From Actibacterium ureilyticum (GTDB taxonomy: Bacteria > Pseudomonadota > Alphaproteobacteria > Rhodobacterales > Rhodobacteraceae), in contig NZ_NSBT01000007.1 in assembly GCF_002285435.1 (NCBI RefSeq), positions 2,501 through 66,500 of the forward strand: DNA of 64,000 bases, written 5' to 3'. The notes below the pieces were generated by a model. The model was not told the origin of the DNA. It ran no database searches and was given only the letters and a program-made list of their open reading frames with translations. Positions within the stretch are counted from its first letter, which is position 1. Each line of letters opens with the position of its first letter. Below are positions 44,770 through 52,695 of this stretch, in pieces. Position numbers and translations under genes: made by a program.

Positions 44770-45978
44770 TCAGTCCGCAGGCCGCATCGCCGTGATCTCT
44801 TCATCCGACGGCATGTACCCGTCGGGGCCCTTATACGACCAGTCGACCATCACGCCCTTGCCGTCCTGCAGCGCCAGCGTGCCCACATAGGCGCCCATCG
44901 TCGATTGGTTGTCGAGCGACCGATAGGTCAGCGGCCCGATCGGGGTGTCGGGGATCTCCAGCCCCTCGAACGCCGCGATCAGCGCGGGTGTGTCGGTCGA
45001 GCCGGCCTTTTCGATGGCCGCGGCCACCGACAGCACGTCCAGATAGCCCACGAGCGAGCCGATCTTGGGCGTTTCGCCGGTTTCGGCCATATAGGCATCG
45101 ACAAAGGCCTTTTCGGGGGTGCCGTCGGCAAAGCCGTACCAGGGATAGCCGGTGACGAACCAGCCTTCGGGCGCCTCGTCGCCCAGCGGGTCCAGGTATT
45201 CCGGCTCGCCCGTCAACAGGCCATAGACATTGCGGCCGTCGAACAGGCCGCGGTCGCCGCCCTCGCGCACGAATTTCGCCAGGTCCGAACCGAAGGTCAC
45301 GTTATAGATCGCGTCCGGCTTGGCGCGTTCGATCGCCTGAACCTCGGCGCCGGCGTCGATCTTGAAGAGCGCAGGCCATTGTTCGGCGACGAATTCGACC
45401 TCGGGCTTCAGCCGTTTCAGGTTTTCCTTGAACGCCGCGACCGCATCCTGCCCATAGGCATAGTTGGGGGCGATGGTGGCGTATTTCACCGCGTCGGTCT
45501 TGGCGGCCTCTTCGGCCAGCATGGCGGCCTGAATCCAGGTCGACGCCCGCAGCCGGAACGTGTTGGGATTGCCCGAGTTCCAGACCAGGCTGTCGGCCAG
45601 CGGTTCGGCCGCCAGATACAGATACCCTTTCTCGGCGGCGAAGGACGACAGCGCCAGCCCCACATGGGACAGGATCGTGCCGGTCAGCATCACCGCGCCG
45701 TCGCGGGTCATCAGCTCTTCGGCGATCTTGACCGCCTCGGCCGGGTCGCCCTGATCGTCGCGATAGATGTATTCCAGCGGCTTGCCCAGCACCCCGCCAT
45801 CGGCGTTGATCTGCTTCAGCGCCAGCTCGATCCCCTTCTTATAGGGTTCGGCAAAGGCGGCCATGCGCTTGTAATGGTTGATTTCGCCGATCTTGATCGT
45901 GTCCTGGGCCCTGACCGCGGCCGGGGCCATTGTCAGGGCGGCGGCAGCGGCAAGGATCATGCGTCGCGTGAAAGTCAT
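44770..45978 (-). CDS. ABC transporter substrate-binding protein (branched-chain amino-acid type), N-heterocycle locus
   Basis: A 402-residue periplasmic binding protein. The N-terminus MTFTRRMILAAAAALTMAPAAVRAQDT is a signal peptide, cut near residue 24; the RR pair before a hydrophobic stretch is only weakly Tat-like. The mature part begins IKIGEINHYKRMAAFAEPYKKGIELALKQINADGGVLGK, the usual Peripla_BP_6 opening. It should supply the fused permease and LivGF with the substrate of the locus. I chose the ATG at 45978 because it has AGGAGAA upstream and starts the signal peptide. Confidence 0.9.
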   Translation of the reverse strand: MTFTRRMILAAAAALTMAPAAVRAQDTIKIGEINHYKRMAAFAEPYKKGIELALKQINADGGVLGKPLEYIYRDDQGDPAEAVKIAEELMTRDGAVMLTGTILSHVGLALSSFAAEKGYLYLAAEPLADSLVWNSGNPNTFRLRASTWIQAAMLAEEAAKTDAVKYATIAPNYAYGQDAVAAFKENLKRLKPEVEFVAEQWPALFKIDAGAEVQAIERAKPDAIYNVTFGSDLAKFVREGGDRGLFDGRNVYGLLTGEPEYLDPLGDEAPEGWFVTGYPWYGFADGTPEKAFVDAYMAETGETPKIGSLVGYLDVLSVAAAIEKAGSTDTPALIAAFEGLEIPDTPIGPLTYRSLDNQSTMGAYVGTLALQDGKGVMVDWSYKGPDGYMPSDEEITAMRPAD

Positions 45979-46033
45979 GAAGGGTTCTCCTGTTGGGTGG
46001 CAGCGTGCTGCCGTTGATCCGGTCTGACGCCGG

Positions 46034-47107
46034 TTAATCGTGATAGACGAAGGCGGGCGAGGGGTCGCTTGCCAGGTCTTCGGTTCGTTCAAGTTCCAGA
46101 AGGTCATTGATCCGCTTGCGATACACAAGCGGCCCCTTGTCGATGGCCAGCCGGATCGGCCGCCGCCGGGCGGGGCGGTCTTCTTCCTCCTGCACGGCTT
46201 CCAGGATCTCCTTGTCCTCCTGAAACGCCTTGCGGAACATGGCGTCCATGGTGGTTTCGGCCTGGGGGTCGTCCAGCGCCGTGTTCCGGATATGCAGCCA
46301 GCGGTCGATGGTTTCGGTCTCGGTCACGGGGGTGATCAGATGCAGCGCAAAGATGCGGACACCGGCGTTGCGGTCTTCCTCGGCACAGTTTTTCTCGGTT
46401 TCGACTGATCCGAAATCGATCACGGCGGTGCAGGGTGTGTAAAGGTAATAGTAATGCCAGCGGTCGACATTGCCGGTAAATCCGCCGAAACCCTTGAAGA
46501 AGCCGATCGGTTCGGCATCGCGGATCCAGCGCCAGGCGACGATGGCCTCGCCTTCGGTCTGGACATGCACCGGCACGTTTTCCGACGCCGCATTGCCCAG
46601 CGTGGTGGGATGAACGAAGCTGACATGCGCGGGGTCGACCAGGTTTTCGGCCACGTTCAGATAGTTCGATTTCAGGTAGAGCGCGTCGCCGTGATGCACC
46701 GCCCAGTCGGGGTCCGAGAATTCGGGCATGTCGAACACCTTGGACGGGTCGGCCTTTTCGGGATCGCCCATCCAGATCCAGACGATGCCGTGGCGTTCCT
46801 CGATCGGATAGGCGGTGACATAGGCCGAACGCGGCAGGTTGGTCTGTCCGGGCACGCGGGTACACATGCCCGTGGTGCCGTCGAAGGTCAGCCCGTGATA
46901 GCCGCATTGCACCGTGTCGCCGATCCGCTTGCCCCTGGACAGCGGCAACAGCCGGTGCGGGCAGCGATCCTCAAGCGCCGAGACCGTGCCATCGGTCTTG
47001 CGGAACATCACGACATGGTCGCCCAGGATGGTAAAGCGTCGGAGCTCGCCGTCGATTTCGGTGGACCAGGCGGCGACATACCAGGCGTTGCGTACGAAAT
47101 GCGTCAT
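46034..47107 (-). CDS. Rieske oxygenase, vanillate O-demethylase (VanA)-like
   Basis: A 357-residue oxygenase subunit. The Rieske cluster motif is CPHRLLPLSRG (about 48-58) and CGYHGL (about 67-72). The iron site is in NVAENLVDPAHVSFVHPTT (about 150-168, D-x2-H-x4-H). Relatives remove O- or N-methyl groups or hydroxylate rings. No VanB-type reductase gene is adjacent; the FprA-type reductase at 50827 lacks a fused ferredoxin, so electron delivery needs another partner. It lies between the DUF1185 genes and the binding-protein gene. N-demethylation or ring hydroxylation of an N-heterocycle is inference. Confidence 0.85.
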   Translation of the reverse strand: MTHFVRNAWYVAAWSTEIDGELRRFTILGDHVVMFRKTDGTVSALEDRCPHRLLPLSRGKRIGDTVQCGYHGLTFDGTTGMCTRVPGQTNLPRSAYVTAYPIEERHGIVWIWMGDPEKADPSKVFDMPEFSDPDWAVHHGDALYLKSNYLNVAENLVDPAHVSFVHPTTLGNAASENVPVHVQTEGEAIVAWRWIRDAEPIGFFKGFGGFTGNVDRWHYYYLYTPCTAVIDFGSVETEKNCAEEDRNAGVRIFALHLITPVTETETIDRWLHIRNTALDDPQAETTMDAMFRKAFQEDKEILEAVQEEEDRPARRRPIRLAIDKGPLVYRKRINDLLELERTEDLASDPSPAFVYHD

Positions 47108-47132
47108 CGGTCTTCCTCCTTGCTTTCCGGGG

Positions 47133-47711
47133 TCAGCGCAGCCCGTCCGCGCCGGTAATCTCGTCATGTTTCAGCCCGCCGACCCGCGGGTTCGGGCGGC
47201 CTGTGATCTGCAATGCGACGGCAACCACAATCTCGTCGGCGCGGGGCGCGTCGGCCAGTTTCAGGGTCATGCCGTCGAAATGGCTGCGCACATAGGCGGC
47301 ATCCTTGTGCCCCAGCGGAATATGCAGGACATCGCCCGGTCCGCCCATCGCCTTTGACGACGGCACCAGCGCCTTGCCGCCGCCCAGGACCGCGCGCAGC
47401 GGCGCCCCCAGCGCGGGGTGCAGCAGGGCGGCGGCGTGTTCCAGCTCGCCCGCCTCGCCCACAAGCGCGGCCTTGCCATAGCCTTGTACCTCGTCGGCGG
47501 CACAGCCCAGGGCGGCCAGCGCCTCGGATCCCAGCCGCTCGCCCAGCAGCGCGCCGGTTTCGATCAGATCGTCCAGATCGTCGGCATAGCGACCGGCAAA
47601 CGGGTCCGCGATCACCGCCGCGGCCAGGGCGCGGCGACTGGGCGGGGCGATCACCCGCCCCATCTCGGTCCGCGTCTCTTCGGCCAGGGTGATGATCCGG
47701 CGCAGCTTCAT
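47133..47711 (-). CDS. DUF1185 (amino acid synthesis) family protein, paralogue 1
   Basis: A 192-residue protein of the family named amino acid synthesis (Pfam AA_synth, DUF1185), whose reaction is not known to me. It shares with its neighbour the pattern AAVIADPFAGRYADDLDDLI, VQGYGKAALVGEAGELEHAAALLHP, KALVPSSK and the ending VGGLKHDEITGADGLR. The ATG at 47711 overlaps the stop of the neighbour by 4 bases. The pair may form a heteromer. Confidence 0.85.
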   Translation of the reverse strand: MKLRRIITLAEETRTEMGRVIAPPSRRALAAAVIADPFAGRYADDLDDLIETGALLGERLGSEALAALGCAADEVQGYGKAALVGEAGELEHAAALLHPALGAPLRAVLGGGKALVPSSKAMGGPGDVLHIPLGHKDAAYVRSHFDGMTLKLADAPRADEIVVAVALQITGRPNPRVGGLKHDEITGADGLR

Positions 47712-48292
47712 CTCAGCCCGTCTTCCCCCTTCACGTCCCCGGCCGCCAGCCCGCCGACACGGGCATGGATGCGCGGCCCGGTCGTCATCACCAGCACCAA
47801 CAGGATCTCGTCGGCCTTGGGCGCGTCGGCCAGGCCCACCTCCATCGCGTCGAAATGGCTGCGCACATACGAGGCATTGGTGTGCGTGATCGGAACATCC
47901 AGCCGCGTGCCCGGCGCCCCCAGCTTCTTGGTCGATGGCACGATGGCCTTGCTGTCGGCGATCTTGTCACGCATGGCATAGCCGCCGGGCACATGCCAAA
48001 GCGCGCCGTGTTCCAGCTCGCCATTGGTGCCGACGATGGCGCCCTTGCCATAGCCTTCGACCACCGACGGATCGCCGCCCAGCGCGTCGATCAGGTCCTG
48101 CGCCATCTGCTGGCCCAGCGGCTCCAGATCGGCCATGAAGCCCTGGATATCCTGGACATAGGCCCCGGCAAAGGGGTTGGCGATGACCGCCATACAGGCG
48201 GCGCGGCGCAGCGGTGTCTCGGGCGCGGGGCCACCTTCGTGAAAGATGGTTTCCATCAGGATCGCGGTCTTGCGGATCTGCGGCTCAGGCAT
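47708..48292 (-). CDS. DUF1185 (amino acid synthesis) family protein, paralogue 2
   Basis: A 194-residue member of the same family as the next gene downstream. Shared segments are MAVIANPFAGAYVQDIQGFM, VEGYGKGAIVGTNGELEHGAL, IVPSTKKLGAPGTRLDVPI and ARVGGLAAGDVKGEDGLR. It starts with ATG at 48292, overlapping the UPF0280 stop by 8 bases. By context it belongs to the heterocycle pathway; the family name does not imply an amino-acid biosynthetic role here. Confidence 0.85.
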   Translation of the reverse strand: MPEPQIRKTAILMETIFHEGGPAPETPLRRAACMAVIANPFAGAYVQDIQGFMADLEPLGQQMAQDLIDALGGDPSVVEGYGKGAIVGTNGELEHGALWHVPGGYAMRDKIADSKAIVPSTKKLGAPGTRLDVPITHTNASYVRSHFDAMEVGLADAPKADEILLVLVMTTGPRIHARVGGLAAGDVKGEDGLR

Positions 48293-49187
48293 GGGCCGGT
48301 TCCTTTTGTCTTTGTCTGCCGGTGGTTTGGTGGGTCGCGGCGGGGGCGTCGATGGCCGGGCCGATCACGATCCGCCCGCCCTGACAGGCCAGGCAGGCCC
48401 CCGCGATCAGCCCCGCCGCGCGATAGGTTTCGGCCAGGGCGCGCCCGGCCTCCAGCGCCTGTCCGATCTCGGCCGTGGACAGGGGCGGGACATCGGTGGT
48501 GACCAGCCGCCCGCCCAGGTCGCTGTCGGGCGACAGGGCATCGGCGGGGCTGCGCGCCACGCCGGTATGCCCGGGCAGGTCGACCGCATTGGCGATCAGC
48601 GTCGCGGCGGCATCGGCCAGGGCCGCGTTGCGCGCCAGCACGGTCACCGCATCCGCGATACCCATCGAATGCGAGCGCCCCCGCCAGCCCGAGGTCGCAA
48701 CGCCGCCCACCCCGTCGCGCTGACCGATCCGGGCGCGGGCGCCGGGGGCGGCGGTCAGCGGATCCTCGCAAATCGCCAGCGACAGGGGGCGCGCGCCGGT
48801 CCAAAGGGCGATATCGCCGCCATTGTTCACATGGGCCTGTGTCAGCGCGTGGCCGGGGGTCAGGATCGCGGCCAGAACGTGATCGGCAACGGCCCCCGCC
48901 ACGGCGGCCATCGGCGTGACAAAGGCGGGGCGGAAGGGATCGGTCGCGGCCTGCATCCGGCGCGCGACGGCGCCGGTCGGATCGGCGCCATGCGCTGTGC
49001 GCAGCCTTGGCAGTTCGGCCACCAGATCGGTCAGGATCGTCGCAAAGGCCCGACAGGCGCGCGTCTGGGCCGCTTGCATCGCCTGCGCCGGTCCCCGGAC
49101 GGCAACGATCAGGTCGATGGGCCCGTGGATCAGCCGCAGCGATCCATCCGGCGCGCGGTGCGCGCGGGGGCCTTCGGACCAGGTCAT
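48285..49187 (-). CDS. UPF0280 family protein
   Basis: A 300-residue protein of the UPF0280 family, related in fold to the FAD-dependent flavin transferase ApbE. Characteristic parts are AHVNNGGDIALWTG (about 140-153), GVATSGWRGRSHSMGIADAVTVLA (about 188-211) and DAAATLIANAV. The catalytic role of UPF0280 proteins is unknown to me; covalent flavin attachment or a ligand-binding role for the neighbouring reductase is possible. The ATG at 49187 overlaps the stop of the reductase gene by 4 bases. Confidence 0.83.
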   Translation of the reverse strand: MTWSEGPRAHRAPDGSLRLIHGPIDLIVAVRGPAQAMQAAQTRACRAFATILTDLVAELPRLRTAHGADPTGAVARRMQAATDPFRPAFVTPMAAVAGAVADHVLAAILTPGHALTQAHVNNGGDIALWTGARPLSLAICEDPLTAAPGARARIGQRDGVGGVATSGWRGRSHSMGIADAVTVLARNAALADAAATLIANAVDLPGHTGVARSPADALSPDSDLGGRLVTTDVPPLSTAEIGQALEAGRALAETYRAAGLIAGACLACQGGRIVIGPAIDAPAATHQTTGRQRQKEPAHA

Positions 49188-50707
49188 TCCGTCTGCTCCG
49201 GCTTGCGGGCACCGGCCACCGGCCAGGGCGCGCCCTGCTTGCGCGGCTCGGTCCGCTGGCCCGACAGGCGGTGATCGTTCTGCCGGCCCTTGGCCCCGCG
49301 CAGCGCATCCTGCAACGGCATCACGTAATCCATGTGACCGCCCAACGCCGCGTAATCGTCGGCGCGCATGGTGAATTCGATCGGCGCGACCAGCGCAGGC
49401 GTGGGCACATAGCCGAAGGCGTTGCGCGGCATCTGGGTGACATCGGCCATGAAGGTGATCCCGCCGCCCGGCCACATGAAGACCGGCGCGCCGCCCACGG
49501 TCACGCGGGTCAGGCGCGACTGGACCGACCGGGTCAGGCCCACGGGGTTTTCGGTGACCCCTGACCGCAGCGATCCACCCGCCCCCGCCATGAACAGGAC
49601 CGAGGCCAGCGACGGCTCGCAGTTTTCCTCGATCCGGCGGACCGATGGTTTCAGCCGCGCGGGCATGTCCATCTCGACCGGTTCAAGAGCGTCGTTCAGC
49701 TGGTAATACGCGGCGTTTTCGCCGGTGGTCGACACCATCAGCAGCGATAGCCCCGGGCGTGCGCCCTGTTCGGGCCGCCATTTGTCCAGGATCGTCAGCG
49801 GATCGCTCAGGTCGGTGCCGCCCCAGCCGGTGCCGGGTTCGGCCACCTGGAAATAGCGCCCCGGAGTCGACCGGCGGCCCTTGACCCGGATGCCCGACGG
49901 GGCCCAGCCGATGACCTTGCCGGCCTGATGTTCCGACATGACGCCGGTGATGTGGTCGTCGACCACCACCACCTCGTCCACCAGCCCCTTCCACTGTGCC
50001 GCGAACATGCCCACGGTGGCCGAGCCACAGCCGACGCGCATCCGCTCTTCGCGCTGGCCATTGACCACGGGCGCCTGTCCCGCCGCGATTTCCAGTTGCG
50101 CGCCGCCGTCGATCTCCAGCGCGACGGTCTCGCCATTGCACAGCGCCAGCAGGGTGGAACAGGTGGCGCGGCCCTCTTTCTTGGAGCCACCGGTCAGGTG
50201 GTTGACCCCGCCCAGCGACAGCATCTGCGACCCGTATTCCGAGGTCGTGACATGCCCGATCACCTCGCCCTCGGCCCGGACGGGCGCGCATTCGCTGCCC
50301 AGATGCCGGTCGGTGTCGATCTTCACCTTGGCCCCGCAATAGGAAAAGATCCCCTCGGTCACCACGGTGATCATGTCCGCGCCCGCCGCCGTGGATGCGA
50401 CGATGAAGGGCGCCGGTTTATAGTCGGGATAGGTCGTGCCAGAGCCGACAGCGGTGATGAACGTGTCTTCGCCCGATACCAGCTCGCCGTCCCATTCCCG
50501 GTCCAGGAACGGCACCAGCGGGGCGTCATCCGGCCGGTTTTCCAGGATCGTCAGCGCGTCCAGCCGCACCAGCTCGCCACCCTCGTTGGCATAGCGGTCA
50601 CACGCACCCGACCGCCCGTCGGCGATATAGCACATGACCGGACAGGCATCGCAGCGGATCTTCTCCGGCTTGTCGGCACGCTGGCGTTTGGCGGGTGCGT
50701 CGGTCAC
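49184..50707 (-). CDS. 6-hydroxynicotinate reductase-like iron-sulfur protein
   Basis: A 507-residue protein related to 6-hydroxynicotinate reductase, the ferredoxin-dependent enzyme of the Eubacterium barkeri nicotinate pathway. It partially reduces the pyridine ring. The N-terminal CDACPVMCYIADGRSGACDRY (about 19-39, four Cys) should hold an iron-sulfur cluster. Other conserved-looking parts are YCGAKVKIDTDRHLGSEC, LSLGGVNHLTGGSKKEGR and VGCGSATVGMF. It begins with GTG at 50707, GGAG lies 8 bases upstream, and an operator-like palindrome lies 52-71 bases upstream. The reducible substrate here is not proved. Confidence 0.8.
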   Translation of the reverse strand: MTDAPAKRQRADKPEKIRCDACPVMCYIADGRSGACDRYANEGGELVRLDALTILENRPDDAPLVPFLDREWDGELVSGEDTFITAVGSGTTYPDYKPAPFIVASTAAGADMITVVTEGIFSYCGAKVKIDTDRHLGSECAPVRAEGEVIGHVTTSEYGSQMLSLGGVNHLTGGSKKEGRATCSTLLALCNGETVALEIDGGAQLEIAAGQAPVVNGQREERMRVGCGSATVGMFAAQWKGLVDEVVVVDDHITGVMSEHQAGKVIGWAPSGIRVKGRRSTPGRYFQVAEPGTGWGGTDLSDPLTILDKWRPEQGARPGLSLLMVSTTGENAAYYQLNDALEPVEMDMPARLKPSVRRIEENCEPSLASVLFMAGAGGSLRSGVTENPVGLTRSVQSRLTRVTVGGAPVFMWPGGGITFMADVTQMPRNAFGYVPTPALVAPIEFTMRADDYAALGGHMDYVMPLQDALRGAKGRQNDHRLSGQRTEPRKQGAPWPVAGARKPEQTE

Positions 50708-50758
50708 GTTGCGGGCTCCGGTGTCGGGACGGTCCGTGCGGCCGCCTCTGACGGGTTA

Positions 50759-50778
50759 TTCATTTGTACACGAACGCA
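50759..50778. promoter_or_regulatory. Operator-like 20-bp site, copy 1
   Basis: TTCATTTGTACACGAACGCA matches the palindrome TTCATTYGTATACRAATGAA at 16 of 20 positions. It lies 52 bases upstream of the 6-hydroxynicotinate-reductase-like gene. The left half is perfect and the right half degenerate. Confidence 0.6.
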
Positions 50779-50826
50779 TGTGGATCGTTTGTGTGTCAAC
50801 AGTTTTGCGAAAGTGCCGGTCATCGA

Positions 50827-51654
50827 TCAGTCCACAAATGCCTTTTCGACCACGAATTCAGCAGGACGGTTGTTGGCGCCTTCCTCTAGCCCGTAATTCA
50901 GGCAGATATCGCGGCAATCGGTCAACATTTCCTTCGAGCCGCAGATCATCACCCGGTCATCGGCGGGGCTGATCGGCGGCAGGTCCAGATGCGTATATAT
51001 CGCGCCGGTGGTGATCAGGTCGGTCAGCCGGCCCTGCACGCCATAGGGTTCGCGGGTGGTGGTATTGAACAGGCGCAGGCGGTCGCGCGCCAGATCGCCG
51101 ACCAGCGGATCGGCATGGGTGGCGGCGACGATCTGCTGGCCATATGTCAGCTCGGCAACCTGTCGGCAACCGTGGCACAGCAGGACCTGTTCGAACCGCT
51201 CATAAGTGTCGGGATCGCGGATCAGCGACGCAAAGGGCGCGATGCCGGTGCCGGTCGACAGCATCCACAGCCGCTTTCCCGGTGTCAGCGCGTCCAGCAC
51301 CAGCGTGCCGGTTGGCTTCTTGCGCATCAGCACCGTGTCGCCTTCGCGGATCTTTTGCAGATGTTGGGTCAGGGGGCCGTCGGGCACCTTGATCGAATAG
51401 AATTCCAGCGTGTCGTCCCAGCTGGGCGAGGCGATGGAATAGGCGCGCATTACCGGGCGTTCGGCATTGGGCAGGCCGATCATCACGAACTCGCCCGAGC
51501 GGAACCGGAACGATGCCGGGCGTTCCACCCGGAACCGGAACAGCCGGTCTGTGTAATGCTGGACCTCGGTCACGGCCAGGTCGAAGCACCCGTTGGGAAT
51601 GGCAAACCCCGCAGGCGCGCCCTGAAGGATCGGTTGGATGGCCGGTTCGGTCAT
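50827..51654 (-). CDS. fpr: Ferredoxin-NADP reductase, FprA type
   Basis: A 275-residue flavoprotein that moves electrons between NADPH and ferredoxin or flavodoxin. FAD-binding RAYSIASPSWDDTLEFYSIKV (about 67-87), the NADP site STGTGIAPFASLIRD (about 133-147), CHGCR and CGSKEM near residue 234, and the ending EEGANNRPAEFVVEKAFVD match FprA of Rhodobacter. Its position in this locus suggests it supplies low-potential electrons to the ferredoxin-dependent reductase next door. The ATG at 51654 was chosen as the usual N-terminus; an operator copy lies 48 bases upstream. Confidence 0.9.
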   Translation of the reverse strand: MTEPAIQPILQGAPAGFAIPNGCFDLAVTEVQHYTDRLFRFRVERPASFRFRSGEFVMIGLPNAERPVMRAYSIASPSWDDTLEFYSIKVPDGPLTQHLQKIREGDTVLMRKKPTGTLVLDALTPGKRLWMLSTGTGIAPFASLIRDPDTYERFEQVLLCHGCRQVAELTYGQQIVAATHADPLVGDLARDRLRLFNTTTREPYGVQGRLTDLITTGAIYTHLDLPPISPADDRVMICGSKEMLTDCRDICLNYGLEEGANNRPAEFVVEKAFVD

Positions 51655-51701
51655 GTCTGAGGTCCCTGTTGCATCATTTCGAGGCATATGCTGCGTGAAA
51701 A

Positions 51702-51721
51702 TTCATTCGTATACAAATGAA
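51702..51721. promoter_or_regulatory. Operator-like 20-bp palindrome, copy 2
   Basis: TTCATTCGTATACAAATGAA is a near-perfect inverted repeat (one mismatched pair). It lies 48 bases upstream of the ferredoxin reductase on the minus strand. The TTGTATACAA-like centre resembles sites of GntR-type (FCD or FadR subfamily) regulators. Confidence 0.72.
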
Positions 51722-51765
51722 ATTCGTTTTTTGATCCGTTCTGCCCCCGAACCGCACCACGGCGA

Positions 51766-51771
51766 TTGACA
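51766..51771 (+). promoter_or_regulatory. Possible -35 box of the molybdenum-hydroxylase operon
   Basis: A perfect TTGACA is present 88 bases before the FAD-subunit start. The best -10 position (about 51789-51794, ctacgg) is weak. Operator copy 3 lies just downstream, where a bound repressor would block early elongation or polymerase binding. Confidence 0.4.
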
Positions 51772-51803
51772 ACTTTTCGTGCAACTTTCTACGGTGAGCG
51801 CAT

Positions 51804-51823
51804 AATGTTTGCATACAAATGAA
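51804..51823. promoter_or_regulatory. Operator-like 20-bp site, copy 3
   Basis: AATGTTTGCATACAAATGAA keeps the right half of the palindrome (CATACAAATGAA) and is degenerate on the left. It ends 35 bases before the start of the molybdenum-hydroxylase operon on the plus strand. With copies 1 and 2 it marks all three transcription starts of the locus. Confidence 0.62.
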
Positions 51824-51858
51824 GATTCACGTCGTTTCAGGAACCACAAGAGGCACCG

Positions 51859-52695
51859 ATGACGCTGTACCGACCCGATTCGCTGGACTCCGCCCTGTCG
51901 CTTCTGGGCAAGGGCGGCATGACCGTTCTGGCCGGGGGGACCGATGTCTATCCGGGGCTGCGGGACGGGGCGCCGCCCGCGCATCTGCTCGATATCAGCG
52001 GCATCGCGGGGCTGCGCGGCATCGCGCGCGCGGGCGGTCAATGGCGCATCGGCGCGGCGACCACCTGGACCGATGTGATCCGCGCCGACCTGCCGCCGCT
52101 GTTCGATGGCCTGAAACTGGCCGCGCGCGAGGTCGGATCGGTGCAGATACAGAACAGCGGCACGGTGGCGGGCAACCTGTGCAACGCCTCGCCCGCGGCG
52201 GATGGCGTGCCGGTGCTGATGGCGCTGGATGCGCTGGTCGAGGTTCAGGGCCCCGGCGGATCCCGGCAGGTGCCGCTGACGGATTTCATCGCCGGGCCGC
52301 GCGCGGTCGCGCTGGACCCGGGCGAACTGGTGACGGCGGTGCTGATCCCCGACGGTCCGGGGCAGGGCGCCTTTCTGAAGCTGGGCGCGCGCCGGTATCT
52401 GGTGATCTCGATCGCGATGGTCGGCGCCGTGATCGCGACCCGGTCGGGCCGCATCGACCGGGCGCGTGTCGCGGTCGGGTCCTGCGGGCCGGTGGCGCGA
52501 CGCCTGACCGGGGTCGAAACCGCCCTGACGGGGGCTGCGCCGGGGGATGTGGCGCGGCTGGTCGCGGCGGCGGACCTGCCCGAGCTGGCCCCGATCGACG
52601 ATGTTCGCGCGACCGCCACCTATCGCAATGACGCCGCGCGCACGCTGATCGCCCGCGCCATCCTGATGGCAATGGAGGCCCCCCATGTCGCTTGA
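51859..52695 (+). CDS. Molybdenum hydroxylase FAD-binding subunit (CoxM/XdhB family)
   Basis: A 278-residue FAD-binding subunit of a xanthine-dehydrogenase-family hydroxylase. FAD-binding motifs are LAGGTDVYPGLRDG (about 24-37) and IQNSGTVAGNLCNASPAAD (about 97-115), followed by LGARRYLVISIAMVGAV. It carries electrons from the FeS/Mo subunit to an acceptor. It overlaps the next gene by 11 bases. The complex would hydroxylate a carbon next to ring nitrogen using water. Confidence 0.9.
   Translation: MTLYRPDSLDSALSLLGKGGMTVLAGGTDVYPGLRDGAPPAHLLDISGIAGLRGIARAGGQWRIGAATTWTDVIRADLPPLFDGLKLAAREVGSVQIQNSGTVAGNLCNASPAADGVPVLMALDALVEVQGPGGSRQVPLTDFIAGPRAVALDPGELVTAVLIPDGPGQGAFLKLGARRYLVISIAMVGAVIATRSGRIDRARVAVGSCGPVARRLTGVETALTGAAPGDVARLVAAADLPELAPIDDVRATATYRNDAARTLIARAILMAMEAPHVA

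Noticed and set aside
43759-46017. Plus-strand open frame of 752 codons
   Set aside because: It mirrors the fused permease and binding-protein genes on the other strand and has low-complexity composition.
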